From an uncultured Dorea sp. (GTDB taxonomy: Bacteria > Bacillota > Clostridia > Lachnospirales > Lachnospiraceae): a stretch of 60,120 bases of DNA. The notes under the pieces are model-generated. The model made no database searches. It had not been told where the DNA came from and worked only from the letters and a program-made list of their open reading frames with translations. The DNA is taken from positions 1 to 60,120 of the forward strand of contig CAJULU010000021.1 in the NCBI GenBank assembly GCA_910587575.1. Reading direction: 5' to 3'. Positions 52,576-60,120 of this stretch are shown piece after piece. Numbering within the stretch: position 1 is the first letter of the stretch; every line of letters starts with the position of its first letter. A program made the translations under genes and the position numbers.

Positions 52576-53097
52576 TCATTCACTGCCGATACGCTGTGCC
52601 ACATAACGGCAGTGGGGCATATCCACACCCCGGTAATGCTTCGTCCAGCAGTCCGCCGCAGTCATGCCGTTTCGAAGGGCCACTTTCTGCGAGGCCGTGT
52701 TCGTGTCCCTGATGATGGAACAGACCTCATCTGCTTTTAGTTTTTCAAAGGCGTATATTTTACATGCTTTGGCGGCTTCGGCAGCATAACCCTGATGCCA
52801 GTACCGGCGGCAGAAAAGATAGCCGATCTCCAGCACTTCCGTTTCTTTCCATGGCTGCATGGTGAGCCCGCACTGACCGATCATCTCATCCGTTTCCCTC
52901 AGAATGACCGCCCACAGGCCAAAGCCCCATCTCTGATAGCGTGCAGTCTGCCTGTCAAGCCATTCCTGTACTTCTTCGTCGCTAAATGCCCCTTCATAGG
53001 CATACATAGCCTCTTCGTCCTGCAGGATTCTGCACAGAGAACCATAATCATCCTGGTTCATTTCCCGCAGATATAACCTCTCCGTTTCCAGTATCAT
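52576..53097 (-). CDS. GNAT acetyltransferase (RimJ/RimL-like)
   Basis: A 173-residue GNAT enzyme: LETERLYLREMNQDDYGSL start, EMIGQCGLTMQPW, and a GYLFCRRYWHQGYAAEAAKA acetyl-CoA loop in the expected order. It probably acetylates a protein N-terminus or small amine. Its ATG overlaps the stop of the zinc-ribbon gene by 4 bases. Confidence 0.92.
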   Translation of the reverse strand: MILETERLYLREMNQDDYGSLCRILQDEEAMYAYEGAFSDEEVQEWLDRQTARYQRWGFGLWAVILRETDEMIGQCGLTMQPWKETEVLEIGYLFCRRYWHQGYAAEAAKACKIYAFEKLKADEVCSIIRDTNTASQKVALRNGMTAADCWTKHYRGVDMPHCRYVAQRIGSE

Positions 53098-53363
53098 ATT
53101 CTCACCTTATATCCGCACTGCCCGCAGAAAGCCGCCCCCGGCTTCAGCGGATTCCCACAGCCCGGGCACATTCCCGGCGCCGCTGCCCCGGCTTCCTTAA
53201 TCCTTGTAATCCGGTCAAACAATGGAAGCAGAGCCGGAAGAGGATCCTCAAACTTTCCTTCGTAATAGGCCTTCCCCAGTTCCATATACGCCCGCTCCAG
53301 TTCCAGGGAGCCTTTGTCATCCTTTTCATAATTCACAAATACAGTTGCCTCGTTCCCATTCAT
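53094..53363 (-). CDS. Small C-terminal zinc-ribbon protein
   Basis: An 89-residue protein with a helical front part (ELERAYMELGKAYYEGKFED) and a CPGCGNPLKPGAAFCGQCGYK zinc ribbon, whose four cysteines are intact. AAGGAGGAG precedes the ATG. It belongs to a run of zinc-ribbon and membrane proteins; function unknown. Confidence 0.85.
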   Translation of the reverse strand: MNGNEATVFVNYEKDDKGSLELERAYMELGKAYYEGKFEDPLPALLPLFDRITRIKEAGAAAPGMCPGCGNPLKPGAAFCGQCGYKVRI

Positions 53364-53377
53364 GATCTGTCTCCTCC

Positions 53378-54475
53378 TTATTCCAATACAAATGAGTAGT
53401 CTCTGCTTTCCAGATAAATCCGCATGCCTCTGGGAAGAAAATATTCCCTTCCTTCGCCTAATGGCTGACCGCTTTCCAGGAAAACCGCCAGTCTCCTATA
53501 TGGCTTCACGCAATACTCCCCATATTCTGCCACATAATACACTTCTGCAGCCAGCTCGCCCATCTGCCGGCACATCACCACCATCTGCAGGCCTTCTTTA
53601 CAGCAATATACCGGTACTCTGTCCTCCATAAGGAAAGTCTTTGAGGCATAAATCCCTTTTTCTCCAGTGATTGCTCCATGAAAATCCCGACACACCGGAT
53701 TCTGTCCATTGTTTCCTATCGCCGTCTGTTCCGGATTCTGCACATTGCTTCCCATTGCTGCAGACTGCGCCGGACTGTACATATTACTTCCTATTGCTGC
53801 ATGCTGTACTGGATTCTTCATCGGATTCCTCACATCAGCACACTCATCCGGCCTACTTCCGCTTCTCTCCAGTTCATGAATTCTGGCCAGGTACGCATTC
53901 CGCCCCGGCTGGCAGTTTTCCGGCAGGATGTCTCTGCGTCCTGCTTTCACAGCCGTCTCTTCCTTCATACTTGCCCCCCAGACTGCCAGGGACAATGTAA
54001 CCAGATAAATCCCGATCCAGAAAAGCACCGGCAGGATATGGACTTTGATTTCCGCCTCCATTCCCAGCAGATCTCCGAAATCAAAGAATCCTTTTGCACT
54101 CTCAAATGCATCTGACACCGACATAATCCGGTCTCTGATCTGAACATAAAAGATGATGGCAATGACGTTGACAGTAATCTGCCCTATCATCGAAACAATA
54201 TAGGCGGCTCCTGTCGGAAGCAGTGCGGTAAGGGCCGCTGCAATCAGTATCAGTATCAGCCATGCCAGTACCATATAAGAATAGTTTCTGATATAGGATT
54301 TTGCCATTTCCATCACTCCATCCAGGATTCCCAGATCCCCGTCTTCGGCAAAACCCAGCTGGACTATATTGAAGACAGACAGTCTGACCTCTCCAAACGA
54401 TGCCAGCGGCAGAAACACAATTCCCATGGAACCCAGCATAAACAATGCGATGATATATCTCAATCCTTTTTTCAT
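53378..54475 (-). CDS. Membrane protein with short tandem repeats, unknown function
   Basis: A 365-residue protein with four membrane helices (about 5-25, 68-88, 92-112, 147-167). A hydrophilic linker contains three 12-13-residue repeats of the form NPxQxAAIGSNxxx (about 218-258). A soluble C-terminal domain ends with RGMRIYLESRDYSFVLE. I do not recognise the family. It sits 13 bases after the 57-residue gene. The repeat number may vary between strains. Confidence 0.75.
   Translation of the reverse strand: MKKGLRYIIALFMLGSMGIVFLPLASFGEVRLSVFNIVQLGFAEDGDLGILDGVMEMAKSYIRNYSYMVLAWLILILIAAALTALLPTGAAYIVSMIGQITVNVIAIIFYVQIRDRIMSVSDAFESAKGFFDFGDLLGMEAEIKVHILPVLFWIGIYLVTLSLAVWGASMKEETAVKAGRRDILPENCQPGRNAYLARIHELERSGSRPDECADVRNPMKNPVQHAAIGSNMYSPAQSAAMGSNVQNPEQTAIGNNGQNPVCRDFHGAITGEKGIYASKTFLMEDRVPVYCCKEGLQMVVMCRQMGELAAEVYYVAEYGEYCVKPYRRLAVFLESGQPLGEGREYFLPRGMRIYLESRDYSFVLE
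53697..53822 (-). repeat. Tandem 36-39 base repeats within a coding region
   Basis: Units at 53697-53732 (36), 53733-53771 (39), 53772-53810 (39) and a partial at 53811-53822 encode NPxQxAAIGSNxx. Each begins GGATTCTG or GGACTGTA on the plus strand. All lengths are multiples of three. Confidence 0.8.
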
Positions 54476-54488
54476 ATGATTCTCCTTC

Positions 54489-54662
54489 TTACTCTGTCTC
54501 TATCGTCTCCAACAAATTCTTGGATTCCCCCTGCTCTTCTTGTACAAAATGAATGGGTTCCACACTTTTCCGAATTATCATCTCCTGCTGAAAACCTCTA
54601 TGCAACACTGGCGGAATGTACACCTCTTTTCGGTCTTTCCACCCTTTCAGATAGTCTTCCAT
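54489..54662 (-). CDS. 57-residue charged protein
   Basis: Small gene with a strong ribosome binding site (AAAGGAGGGA before ATG at 54662). It reads MEDYLKGWKDRKEVYIPPVL, later QEEQGESKNL, ending ETIETE. No membrane helix, cysteines or known domain. It lies between a zinc-ribbon membrane protein and the four-helix membrane protein, 13 bases from the latter, so it is probably part of the same operon. Confidence 0.72.
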   Translation of the reverse strand: MEDYLKGWKDRKEVYIPPVLHRGFQQEMIIRKSVEPIHFVQEEQGESKNLLETIETE

Positions 54663-54740
54663 CTGCGCTCCCTCCTTTCCGTCTATTCTGATTCCAGAAG
54701 GCTGTCCTGGTTATTCCTCTTTTCCAGAAAACGGGAAACA

Positions 54741-54772
54741 CCCGCCAGTACGGTACTTGCGATACTGGCGGG
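54741..54772 (-). terminator. Strong hairpin, possible attenuator in the zinc-ribbon operon
   Basis: CCCGCCAGTA pairs perfectly with TACTGGCGGG; the following minus-strand bases are TGTTTCCCGTTTT, a poor T-run. Partial termination or mRNA processing is possible. Confidence 0.5.
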
Positions 54773-54789
54773 CACTTCTGCCTTATTCC

Positions 54790-55383
54790 TTATAACATCT
54801 CTGAAACATCTGACGGGATCACCCATTTACCGTCAATCTTCGCAACCGGAATATCCGTGGTCTCCTCTTCGCTGTATTCCCCCATTGTCATAGTCATCTC
54901 CACCTCGAGAATATACGCTGCGGCTGCTTTTTGGGCATACATACTTTCCACTCCGTAGTCTTCGGCCAGAACCTCTGCAATCTCATCTTTGTCAAGCTTC
55001 TCTTCATCTTTAATCTCCAGCTCCACCTCATAATCAATCAGGCCGCCGAGACTTTCAAACACGCCAAAAATCTCCGAAGACAAGAATTCTCCGTCCACAA
55101 ATGTTTCTGCAAGCAGATCCATATCCTGTTCATTCAGTCCCTTTTCCAGATTCTCGATGGGCTGCTGATATCCTGCCCCCGAGAAAAGCTTCACCCCGAT
55201 CACGATCAGCACAATTGCTGCAGCAGCCCCCACTGCTGCAATGATCATTTTAGGGGAAGATTTCGCAGATACCTGCGGGGAACCTGCTGTCAGTCCCGCA
55301 TTCTGGACGGGCGCACCGCACGCCGGACAGAATTTTGCCCCCTCCTGTATCTCCCTGCCACATTTCGCACAAAACTTCACCAC
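54790..55383 (-). CDS. Zinc-ribbon membrane-anchored protein
   Basis: A 197-residue protein. The N-terminal zinc ribbon (FCAKCGREI...FCPACGAPV) is followed by a short linker, one membrane helix (about 46-65, MIIAAVGAAAAIVLIVIGV) and an extracellular domain resembling small accumulation/DUF-type folds (ETFVDGEF ... KIDGKWVIPSDV). The GTG at 55383 is chosen because GGAGG lies 7 bases upstream; a longer frame to 55413 has no site. Confidence 0.82.
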   Translation of the reverse strand: MVKFCAKCGREIQEGAKFCPACGAPVQNAGLTAGSPQVSAKSSPKMIIAAVGAAAAIVLIVIGVKLFSGAGYQQPIENLEKGLNEQDMDLLAETFVDGEFLSSEIFGVFESLGGLIDYEVELEIKDEEKLDKDEIAEVLAEDYGVESMYAQKAAAAYILEVEMTMTMGEYSEEETTDIPVAKIDGKWVIPSDVSEML

Positions 55384-55458
55384 TCTGATTCCTCCTATAT
55401 CTTCCAGGTACATATCCAGGCTCTGATGTAATCCATTCAGAACCCTGACACCGGAACA

Positions 55459-56160
55459 CTAATCACGCCTGGTTCCGCATTCCGTACAGAATGCACACCC
55501 ATCTTCCAGTTCTGCACCGCAGTTCTTACATAAACCTTCAGACTTTTCTTCCGCTTTTCCTTCCACAGAAGCCGGTTCTTCTTTTATTTCTCCCGGCATG
55601 GAATCTGCGGCATAATTTCCTGCACGGTCTGCCGTCATATCTGCCGCCACACGGTCCGTCATCGGATCTGCCGCATGACTGACAACTTCGCCGGCTATGG
55701 GACTGGCCCCATTATTCGCAACCGGAGACCCACATTCCACACAGAAAGCTGCTTCGGTCGAATTCATATGACCACATTTTGCACATTTCTTTCCGCCGGC
55801 CGGAACCACAGACAGCGGAGCCCCGCAGCTGATGCAGAACCTGGCCGATGCACCATTATTGAAGCCACACTGCGGGCAGACAATGACAGCGCTCAGTTGT
55901 TCCAGTTCCTTCTGGTATCTCTGGTTCTGTTCCTGTATGCGCCGGATCTCTGCAAATAATTCCGAATACTCTGAATCCACATCATTTAAATGCCTGCCCA
56001 CACACTGCATACCTACCTGAAGGGTGAGTTTTTCAATCATTCTTTCATTCGCCTTAATCGCATTACTGATTTTCATACTTTCAGTCATGCTTTTGGCTTT
56101 TTGTGAAACTCCCTGCCCAGCCGTTGAAAGAGAATCTCTCATTTTTTCAAATAATTCCAT
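55459..56160 (-). CDS. Triple zinc-ribbon coiled-coil protein
   Basis: A 233-residue soluble protein. An N-terminal helical/coiled-coil region (about 1-95) precedes three zinc ribbons: CPQCGFNNGASARFCISCG, CAKCGHMNSTEAAFCVECG and, at the very end, CKNCGAEL...CAFCTECG. An Ala/Asp-rich linker lies between the second and third. GGGAGGATAAG precedes the start at 56160. First gene of the zinc-ribbon run, under its own promoter. Confidence 0.85.
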   Translation of the reverse strand: MELFEKMRDSLSTAGQGVSQKAKSMTESMKISNAIKANERMIEKLTLQVGMQCVGRHLNDVDSEYSELFAEIRRIQEQNQRYQKELEQLSAVIVCPQCGFNNGASARFCISCGAPLSVVPAGGKKCAKCGHMNSTEAAFCVECGSPVANNGASPIAGEVVSHAADPMTDRVAADMTADRAGNYAADSMPGEIKEEPASVEGKAEEKSEGLCKNCGAELEDGCAFCTECGTRRD

Positions 56161-56246
56161 CTTCTTATCCTCCCGTATTTTTATTTTCATATTTCTGCAG
56201 TATTAACAGTAATAACGAGTTGCAGACACTAATCTTTACATCATTT

Positions 56247-56275
56247 ACAATATAAGAAAGTAAGATTCCTGTCAA
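56247..56275 (-). promoter_or_regulatory. Promoter of the zinc-ribbon operon
   Basis: TTGACA (56270-56275), 17-base spacer, TATTGT (56247-56252). Confidence 0.75.
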
Positions 56276-56369
56276 TACTCTGTACTTAAAAACTTTCAGA
56301 ATACGACATCTATTTTACCGGAATTTCCTTATTTTTACTGTTTTTTATCTCGGGAAATGTAAAAAAATG

Positions 56370-56438
56370 TGATATAATAGCAAATTGGGGAGTATTGATA
56401 ATCCAGAGTGTGTGTACCCGACCATTGCCACACACTCT
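56370..56438 (+). promoter_or_regulatory. Promoter and leader hairpin of the LytTR two-component genes
   Basis: Extended -10 TGATATAAT (56370-56378) without a good -35, typical of a regulated promoter. The leader has a perfect 10-bp stem AGAGTGTGTG/CACACACTCT (56405-56414 with 56429-56438) before the ribosome binding site. Confidence 0.6.
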
Positions 56439-56477
56439 GCATCTCCAGTATGACATCATTTTCGGGGAGGCATCCTA

Positions 56478-57209
56478 ATGACAATAGCGCTGGTAGACGA
56501 TTCAGACCGGGACATCAAACTTTTACAGGAATGTCTGTATCGTTATTGCCAAGAACATCATGTGTATATGAATATTGAGAAGTTCACAGATGAACATAAA
56601 TTTTTACAATCCATGCAGCATACGGCCTATGACCTGGTATTCCTTGACATCTACATGAAACGCATGAACGGAATCCAGCTTGCATGCGAAGTGGCCAAGA
56701 ATGATTCCAAGTGTCAGATCATCTTTATCACCTCCAGCGAAGAACATGCCGTGGCCGCATACCGTGTCCACGCCGTGGACTATCTGGTAAAACCTTACAG
56801 CTATGAAGACCTTAGGGATGCTCTGAACCATTATGAACAGATTGCCTCACGCTTCGCCCGCTACATCGAACTGAAAGAGGGCCGTTACCATACGCGCATA
56901 AGGCTCTCTGACATTATGTATACTGATTATTCCAATCATTATATCCAGGTTCATACGACTTCCTGCATTGTGCGTTCTTATATGTCCTTCGACACGTTTC
57001 TTCCGATGCTGGCGCCCTATCCTAATTTCCTGTGGTGTTACCGGAACTGCACCGTCAACATGGACTATGTAGAATCCTTTACCCAGAAGGAATTCATTCT
57101 GAAAAGCAAAGAGCGCATCCCCATTGCAGCCGCCCGCAGAAAGGAAATCCTGCAGAACTATGCAGACTATATATTCGATCATCAGTCCAAAGGAGACCTT
57201 ATGCCATGA
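56478..57209 (+). CDS. LytTR-type response regulator
   Basis: A 243-residue regulator. The receiver domain is 1-120, with phospho-acceptor Asp in LVFLDIYMKRMNG, the acidic pair in LVDDSD, and Lys in VDYLVKPYS. The LytTR DNA-binding domain spans about 135-235 (MYTDYSNHYIQVHT, FLWCYRNCTVNMDYVESF). GGGGAGG precedes the ATG. It belongs to the AgrA/VirR-like class, often tied to peptide signalling. Its stop overlaps the histidine kinase start. Confidence 0.94.
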   Translation: MTIALVDDSDRDIKLLQECLYRYCQEHHVYMNIEKFTDEHKFLQSMQHTAYDLVFLDIYMKRMNGIQLACEVAKNDSKCQIIFITSSEEHAVAAYRVHAVDYLVKPYSYEDLRDALNHYEQIASRFARYIELKEGRYHTRIRLSDIMYTDYSNHYIQVHTTSCIVRSYMSFDTFLPMLAPYPNFLWCYRNCTVNMDYVESFTQKEFILKSKERIPIAAARRKEILQNYADYIFDHQSKGDLMP

Positions 57210-58573
57210 CACTTGCTTACATTATTAATAATCTGCTCTTCGTCATTCCCTGCATCCTTCTGCTGCTTCTTGTCTTCAGGGATCAGTTCAAATCTCCTGT
57301 GATTCCCCTGGTTGCGGCAGGCATTCTCCTCTTTGTTGCCGCTTCCTTCTGGGGCGCCCGGCTCTATCTGGTGCTTGGCAGCCCTTTACAGCGTTTTACA
57401 CTTTCCATGATTTCCACGTTTATCGGCGTATTTATCTTCAGCGGAGCCTGCAGATACAGCTTTCTGCAGAGTTTTTTCATTATCGCAGTCATAAAGTCCT
57501 ATTCAGAAAATACCCGGTTCCTGTCCTCGCATATTTATTTCCTGATTACAGATCAACTTCCAGAACATGCCATTCTTCAGATCTCGTGCATCACGGCAGG
57601 GCTTACCCTGCTCACCTTTCCGCTGATCTTTCTGTTTTATAAGAAAATTATGCGGCCTGCCCTGGATTATACGGTTTCCCTCTCCGTCTGGCAGATTATC
57701 TGGATCATACCGGTCTGCAACAATGCCATCTTTACGCTCATTATCACACCGGATGTATCCAACTATACTCTCTACCCTGGAAACGAGTTCTCTCTGATCC
57801 CGCCCCTGTGGGTCTTACTGACCTTTTCAACCTACGTGATTCTGCTGAAAATGGTGATAGACGTCAGTAAAAACGCACAGCTTCAGGAGAATCTGCATCT
57901 GTCTGAGATACAGATTGCGGCACAGCAGAAGCGGATGGAACTGCTTCAGCACAACATCCACGAAACCAGCCGGTTCCGCCACGATATGCGCCACCATTTC
58001 CTGGCTATAGAGGGCTTTATCAATGACAGGGATCCGGAGGGACTCCGGGCATACATCCGCCAGTCCATGCTGTTCTTCCCTGCCAGGACCATCCGTTTCT
58101 ACTGTGAAAGCAGCGCTGTCAATGCATTGCTCTGCTATTACCAGGAGCAGGCAGAGGAGGACGGGATTCCCCTGAACATGAACATGACTCTTTGCCACAC
58201 TCTGCCTGTGCCGGACACGGATCTTTGCATCATCCTTGGTAATCTTCTGGAAAATGCCATCGAAGCCTGCCGGAACATGAAATCAGAGAAGCGTTTCATC
58301 ACCGTCAGTCTTTCCATGGCAAGTTCCTCTATCCTGGTCATCCAGATCAGCAACAGCTATGAAGGAACCATCCGGCAGGCTCCCGACGGGACCTTCCTTT
58401 CCTCCAAAGTCAGAAACCGGAAGGGGATCGGCATTGCCTCTGTCCTCAGCACTGCGGACAAATATAACGGCTTCGCCCGGATTGAATATCCGGATCAGAC
58501 TTTTAAAGTCTCCCTGCTGCTGAACGGTAAGGAGAACATCTGCCCGGAAACCGGGAATGAGCCCATATCCTGA
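57206..58573 (+). CDS. GHKL-type sensor histidine kinase
   Basis: A 455-residue membrane kinase with about six helices in residues 1-225, a coiled-coil link, the phospho-acceptor box SRFRHDMRHHFLAIEGF and a GHKL ATPase domain (NLLENAIEAC; RKGIGIASV). The ATG at 57206 overlaps the regulator stop (ATGA). It is AgrC-like in layout, but no AgrB/AgrD peptide genes are seen nearby, so the signal is unknown. Confidence 0.92.
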   Translation: MTLAYIINNLLFVIPCILLLLLVFRDQFKSPVIPLVAAGILLFVAASFWGARLYLVLGSPLQRFTLSMISTFIGVFIFSGACRYSFLQSFFIIAVIKSYSENTRFLSSHIYFLITDQLPEHAILQISCITAGLTLLTFPLIFLFYKKIMRPALDYTVSLSVWQIIWIIPVCNNAIFTLIITPDVSNYTLYPGNEFSLIPPLWVLLTFSTYVILLKMVIDVSKNAQLQENLHLSEIQIAAQQKRMELLQHNIHETSRFRHDMRHHFLAIEGFINDRDPEGLRAYIRQSMLFFPARTIRFYCESSAVNALLCYYQEQAEEDGIPLNMNMTLCHTLPVPDTDLCIILGNLLENAIEACRNMKSEKRFITVSLSMASSSILVIQISNSYEGTIRQAPDGTFLSSKVRNRKGIGIASVLSTADKYNGFARIEYPDQTFKVSLLLNGKENICPETGNEPIS

Positions 58574-58604
58574 AGTCTCTGGATACGGGCTCATTCTTTT
58601 CTTT
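58556..58604 (+). terminator. Terminator of the two-component operon
   Basis: TGAGCCC.TATCC pairs with GGATA.GGGCTCA, then TTCTTTTCTTT; the stem begins inside the last codons of the kinase. Confidence 0.8.
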
Positions 58605-58686
58605 AATCAATTATTAAATATGCACTATTCTTTCCATTCCTTTCCAGATTTTTTAATCAATTTTTCTATAATCCTGCAAGAATTCA

Positions 58687-58775
58687 TTGACTTTTTCATA
58701 TGATAGTGATAAATTTAATTATATCAGAGATGATAAATCGGGGGATTGTCTCTGATAAAATTATTCTAATTTTAT
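58687..58775 (+). promoter_or_regulatory. Promoter and double-hairpin leader of the TauE-like gene
   Basis: TTGACT (58687-58692), 17-base spacer, TAAATT (58710-58715). The leader starts with ATCAGAGA/TCTCTGAT (58723-58730 with 58749-58756) and continues with ATAAAATTA-TTC-TAATTTTAT (58755-58775), 24 bases before the ATG. The two stems share bases and could be alternatives, as in a switch. Confidence 0.55.
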
Positions 58776-58799
58776 AATCTGAGGATTGGAGGGACTTTT

Positions 58800-59690
58800 A
58801 TGTTACTAGCACTACAAATCTTATTCGGCGTATTAGCAGCCGGAACCGGAATTGGCCTCATCTTCGACATTTTCAAGAACCGTATGGATGATCTCCGCAA
58901 TGCCACAGGCAAGCAGTGGGCGGCAGGTTTTACGGTAGGTATTATCGCCAACTTCCTTGACACCCTTGGCTGCGGGTCTTATGCCCCATCCACATTCATG
59001 TACAAATTATTTAACCAGATGGACGATATCGACATCCCGGGTACTCTGAATATCGGAGATACCTTCCCGGTTATCTTCGAGGCATTCATCTTCACGGCTT
59101 CCGTAGACTGTGATCCTATGTTCCTGTGGATTATGTACATATGTGCTGCTGTAGGTTCATTCGGATTCGCTACGATCGTAACCAAGTGGCCTCGTAATAA
59201 GATCAGATACGCTCTTGGATTTATCATGATACCTCTTGCGATTATCATGCTCTGCAAGAATACCGGAGTTGGTCCTTTCGGAGCCGTAGGTACTGCTACT
59301 GGTCTGACTGGCTGGAAACTGATCGTGGCTGCAGGTCTTAACATTCTGTGGGGCGCTCTGATGGACATTGGTTTTGGTCTGTATGCACCATGTATGGCCA
59401 CCTGTCTTCTGCTTGGCGTAGACGGAACTGCCTGCTTCCCGGTATTCATGGGATCCTGTGCATGTCTGATGCCCGCCTGCTCCATTGAGTTCATCAAGAC
59501 ACACAGATACGATGTGTCTCATACCATCGGTAACGCTCTTGGCGGATGTATCGGTGTATTCATCGCATGGAAGCTCGTTACGAACCTGCCGATGTTCTGG
59601 CTCATTAATCTGATCTGCGTCGTTCTGTTCTGGACGTCATACACTTTGATCAGCGCTGCTAACAAAGACAGGAAAGCTGGAATCGCTTAA
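58800..59690 (+). CDS. TauE/SafE-type permease
   Basis: A 296-residue membrane protein with about eight helices, resembling sulfite exporter TauE/SafE-family permeases. It has two half-repeats, each with a Gly/Cys-rich re-entrant stretch (FLDTLGCGSYAPSTF and GFGLYAPCMATCLLLG), as in the family. Cysteines are frequent (CDPMF, GSCACLMPAC). Substrates of the family are small sulfur-containing or organic anions; here it is unknown. GGAGGGAC precedes the ATG. Confidence 0.78.
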   Translation: MLLALQILFGVLAAGTGIGLIFDIFKNRMDDLRNATGKQWAAGFTVGIIANFLDTLGCGSYAPSTFMYKLFNQMDDIDIPGTLNIGDTFPVIFEAFIFTASVDCDPMFLWIMYICAAVGSFGFATIVTKWPRNKIRYALGFIMIPLAIIMLCKNTGVGPFGAVGTATGLTGWKLIVAAGLNILWGALMDIGFGLYAPCMATCLLLGVDGTACFPVFMGSCACLMPACSIEFIKTHRYDVSHTIGNALGGCIGVFIAWKLVTNLPMFWLINLICVVLFWTSYTLISAANKDRKAGIA

Positions 59691-59700
59691 GTTCATATTT

Positions 59701-59745
59701 CAGATAGATAAATGGCTATCCGGGGGGATGGCCATTTATCTGTCT
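59701..59745 (+). terminator. Hairpin after the TauE-like gene
   Basis: AGATAAATGGC pairs with GCCATTTATCT; only a weak T-run follows, so termination may be partial and the next gene co-transcribed. Confidence 0.5.
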
Positions 59746-59800
59746 ATCCCTAAAGGGCATACCTTACCAGGAAATCATTATAAAAAACGGAGAAACTACT

Positions 59801-60120
59801 ATGTTTGTAAACGAATATGTAATGGATCGAAGACGTTATGATAAATGGGCAACTCCTAAGTTCTGGAAGTTACCTGTTTTTTATATATACTGTGCTATTT
59901 TCATTGCCGGTATATTCGGCTGGATTTATTTTGGAAAAGCAGATGTTCCCGCAAGATGGCAGACTATCGGGGCCTTTCTCACATTTGTCGCAGTATACAG
60001 GGGAGTGTTCTTTCACTGGATGCACGCAGACAAGACATTCCGGGTTACCAGGGCCACCTACTTTAACGGCCAGAACTGGACATGCAAGGTCATAGTTGGA
60101 GAGAAGAATATTTCTTTATA
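59801..60120 (+). CDS. Membrane protein, partial at the window end
   Basis: An open frame of 106 codons runs off the window. It begins MFVNEYVMDRRRYDKWATPK, with CGGAG 9 bases before the ATG. Two hydrophobic stretches (FYIYCAIFIAGIFGWIYF and TIGAFLTFVAVYRGVFF) are followed by a soluble beta-type segment (FRVTRATYFNGQNW). The layout suggests a small two-helix protein with a PH-like tail. Family not recognised. Confidence 0.75.
   Translation, partial: MFVNEYVMDRRRYDKWATPKFWKLPVFYIYCAIFIAGIFGWIYFGKADVPARWQTIGAFLTFVAVYRGVFFHWMHADKTFRVTRATYFNGQNWTCKVIVGEKNISL

Noticed and set aside
53697..53822. Possible CRISPR-like array
   Set aside because: Repeats are contiguous, diverged, multiples of three and lie in a coding frame; there are no spacers and no cas genes.

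Overview
The window reads as chromosomal DNA of an anaerobic gut Firmicute, most likely a Lachnospiraceae member (Clostridia). The reasons are strong AGGAGG-type ribosome binding sites, sigma-A promoters with 17-base spacers, a pyrophosphate-type phosphofructokinase, ferredoxin-dependent 2-oxoacid oxidation, a class 2 GalT, a VaFE-repeat surface protein, and remnants of PD-(D/E)XK families that are common in gut Clostridia. Species is not assigned. Most genes lie on the minus strand in tight operons.

Layout. 0-6.5 kb: peptidase T (+), a YitT membrane protein with a structured leader, a gutted AAA-ATPase-like gene, a DegV lipid-binding protein divergent from a TetR regulator with a palindromic operator, a candidate small RNA with its own promoter and terminator, and a HAD/AIM24-like pair. 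6.5-11.2 kb: porGDAB-type 2-oxoacid:ferredoxin oxidoreductase co-transcribed with an NSS-family amino-acid transporter, which fits amino-acid or keto-acid fermentation. 11.2-16.2 kb: one 1641-residue cell-wall protein with a thioester domain and seven T-Q ester (VaFE) repeats. 16.6-22.3 kb: glycerol use (glpP, glpK, glpA, a FAD oxidoreductase, DUF1667) with an antiterminator-type leader. 22.3-26.8 kb: a pseudokinase-TPR membrane protein and an SsuABC/NitT-like ABC importer. 27-32.9 kb: PPi-phosphofructokinase, a 49-residue cysteine protein, tRNA-Arg(ACG), and galK-galT divergent from an AraC regulator. 32.9-34.7 kb: a nucleoside hydrolase and a PD-(D/E)XK 'transposase'.

35-45.5 kb is the most notable block. 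About ten genes run in one direction from a promoter with an 18-bp perfect palindrome (45.4 kb) to a terminator (35.0 kb). They encode two exported rhodanese lipoproteins, two TVP38/TMEM64 membrane proteins, a small membrane protein, a transferase fused to an Fe-S CCG-domain protein, a family 2 glycosyltransferase, and a complete ABC importer. The gene set resembles the E. coli ydjXYZ-ynjABCDE region merged with the rSAM/selenodomain-associated transferases. A role in importing and handling a sulfur or selenium compound outside the membrane is inferred, not shown.

45.6-49.3 kb: an acyltransferase-like protein, a DUF4091 protein and a tocopherol-cyclase-family protein, then a decayed second copy of the PD-(D/E)XK gene. 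49.4-51.1 kb: ThiT under a TPP riboswitch, beside a kinase-fold protein. 51.1-56.3 kb: a C-GCAxxG-C-C relative, an Fe-S aldo/keto reductase, a GNAT, and a run of zinc-ribbon and membrane proteins including a 57-residue gene. 56.3-60.1 kb (+): a LytTR response regulator with a GHKL histidine kinase, a TauE/SafE-type permease with a hairpin-rich leader, and a membrane protein cut off by the window end.
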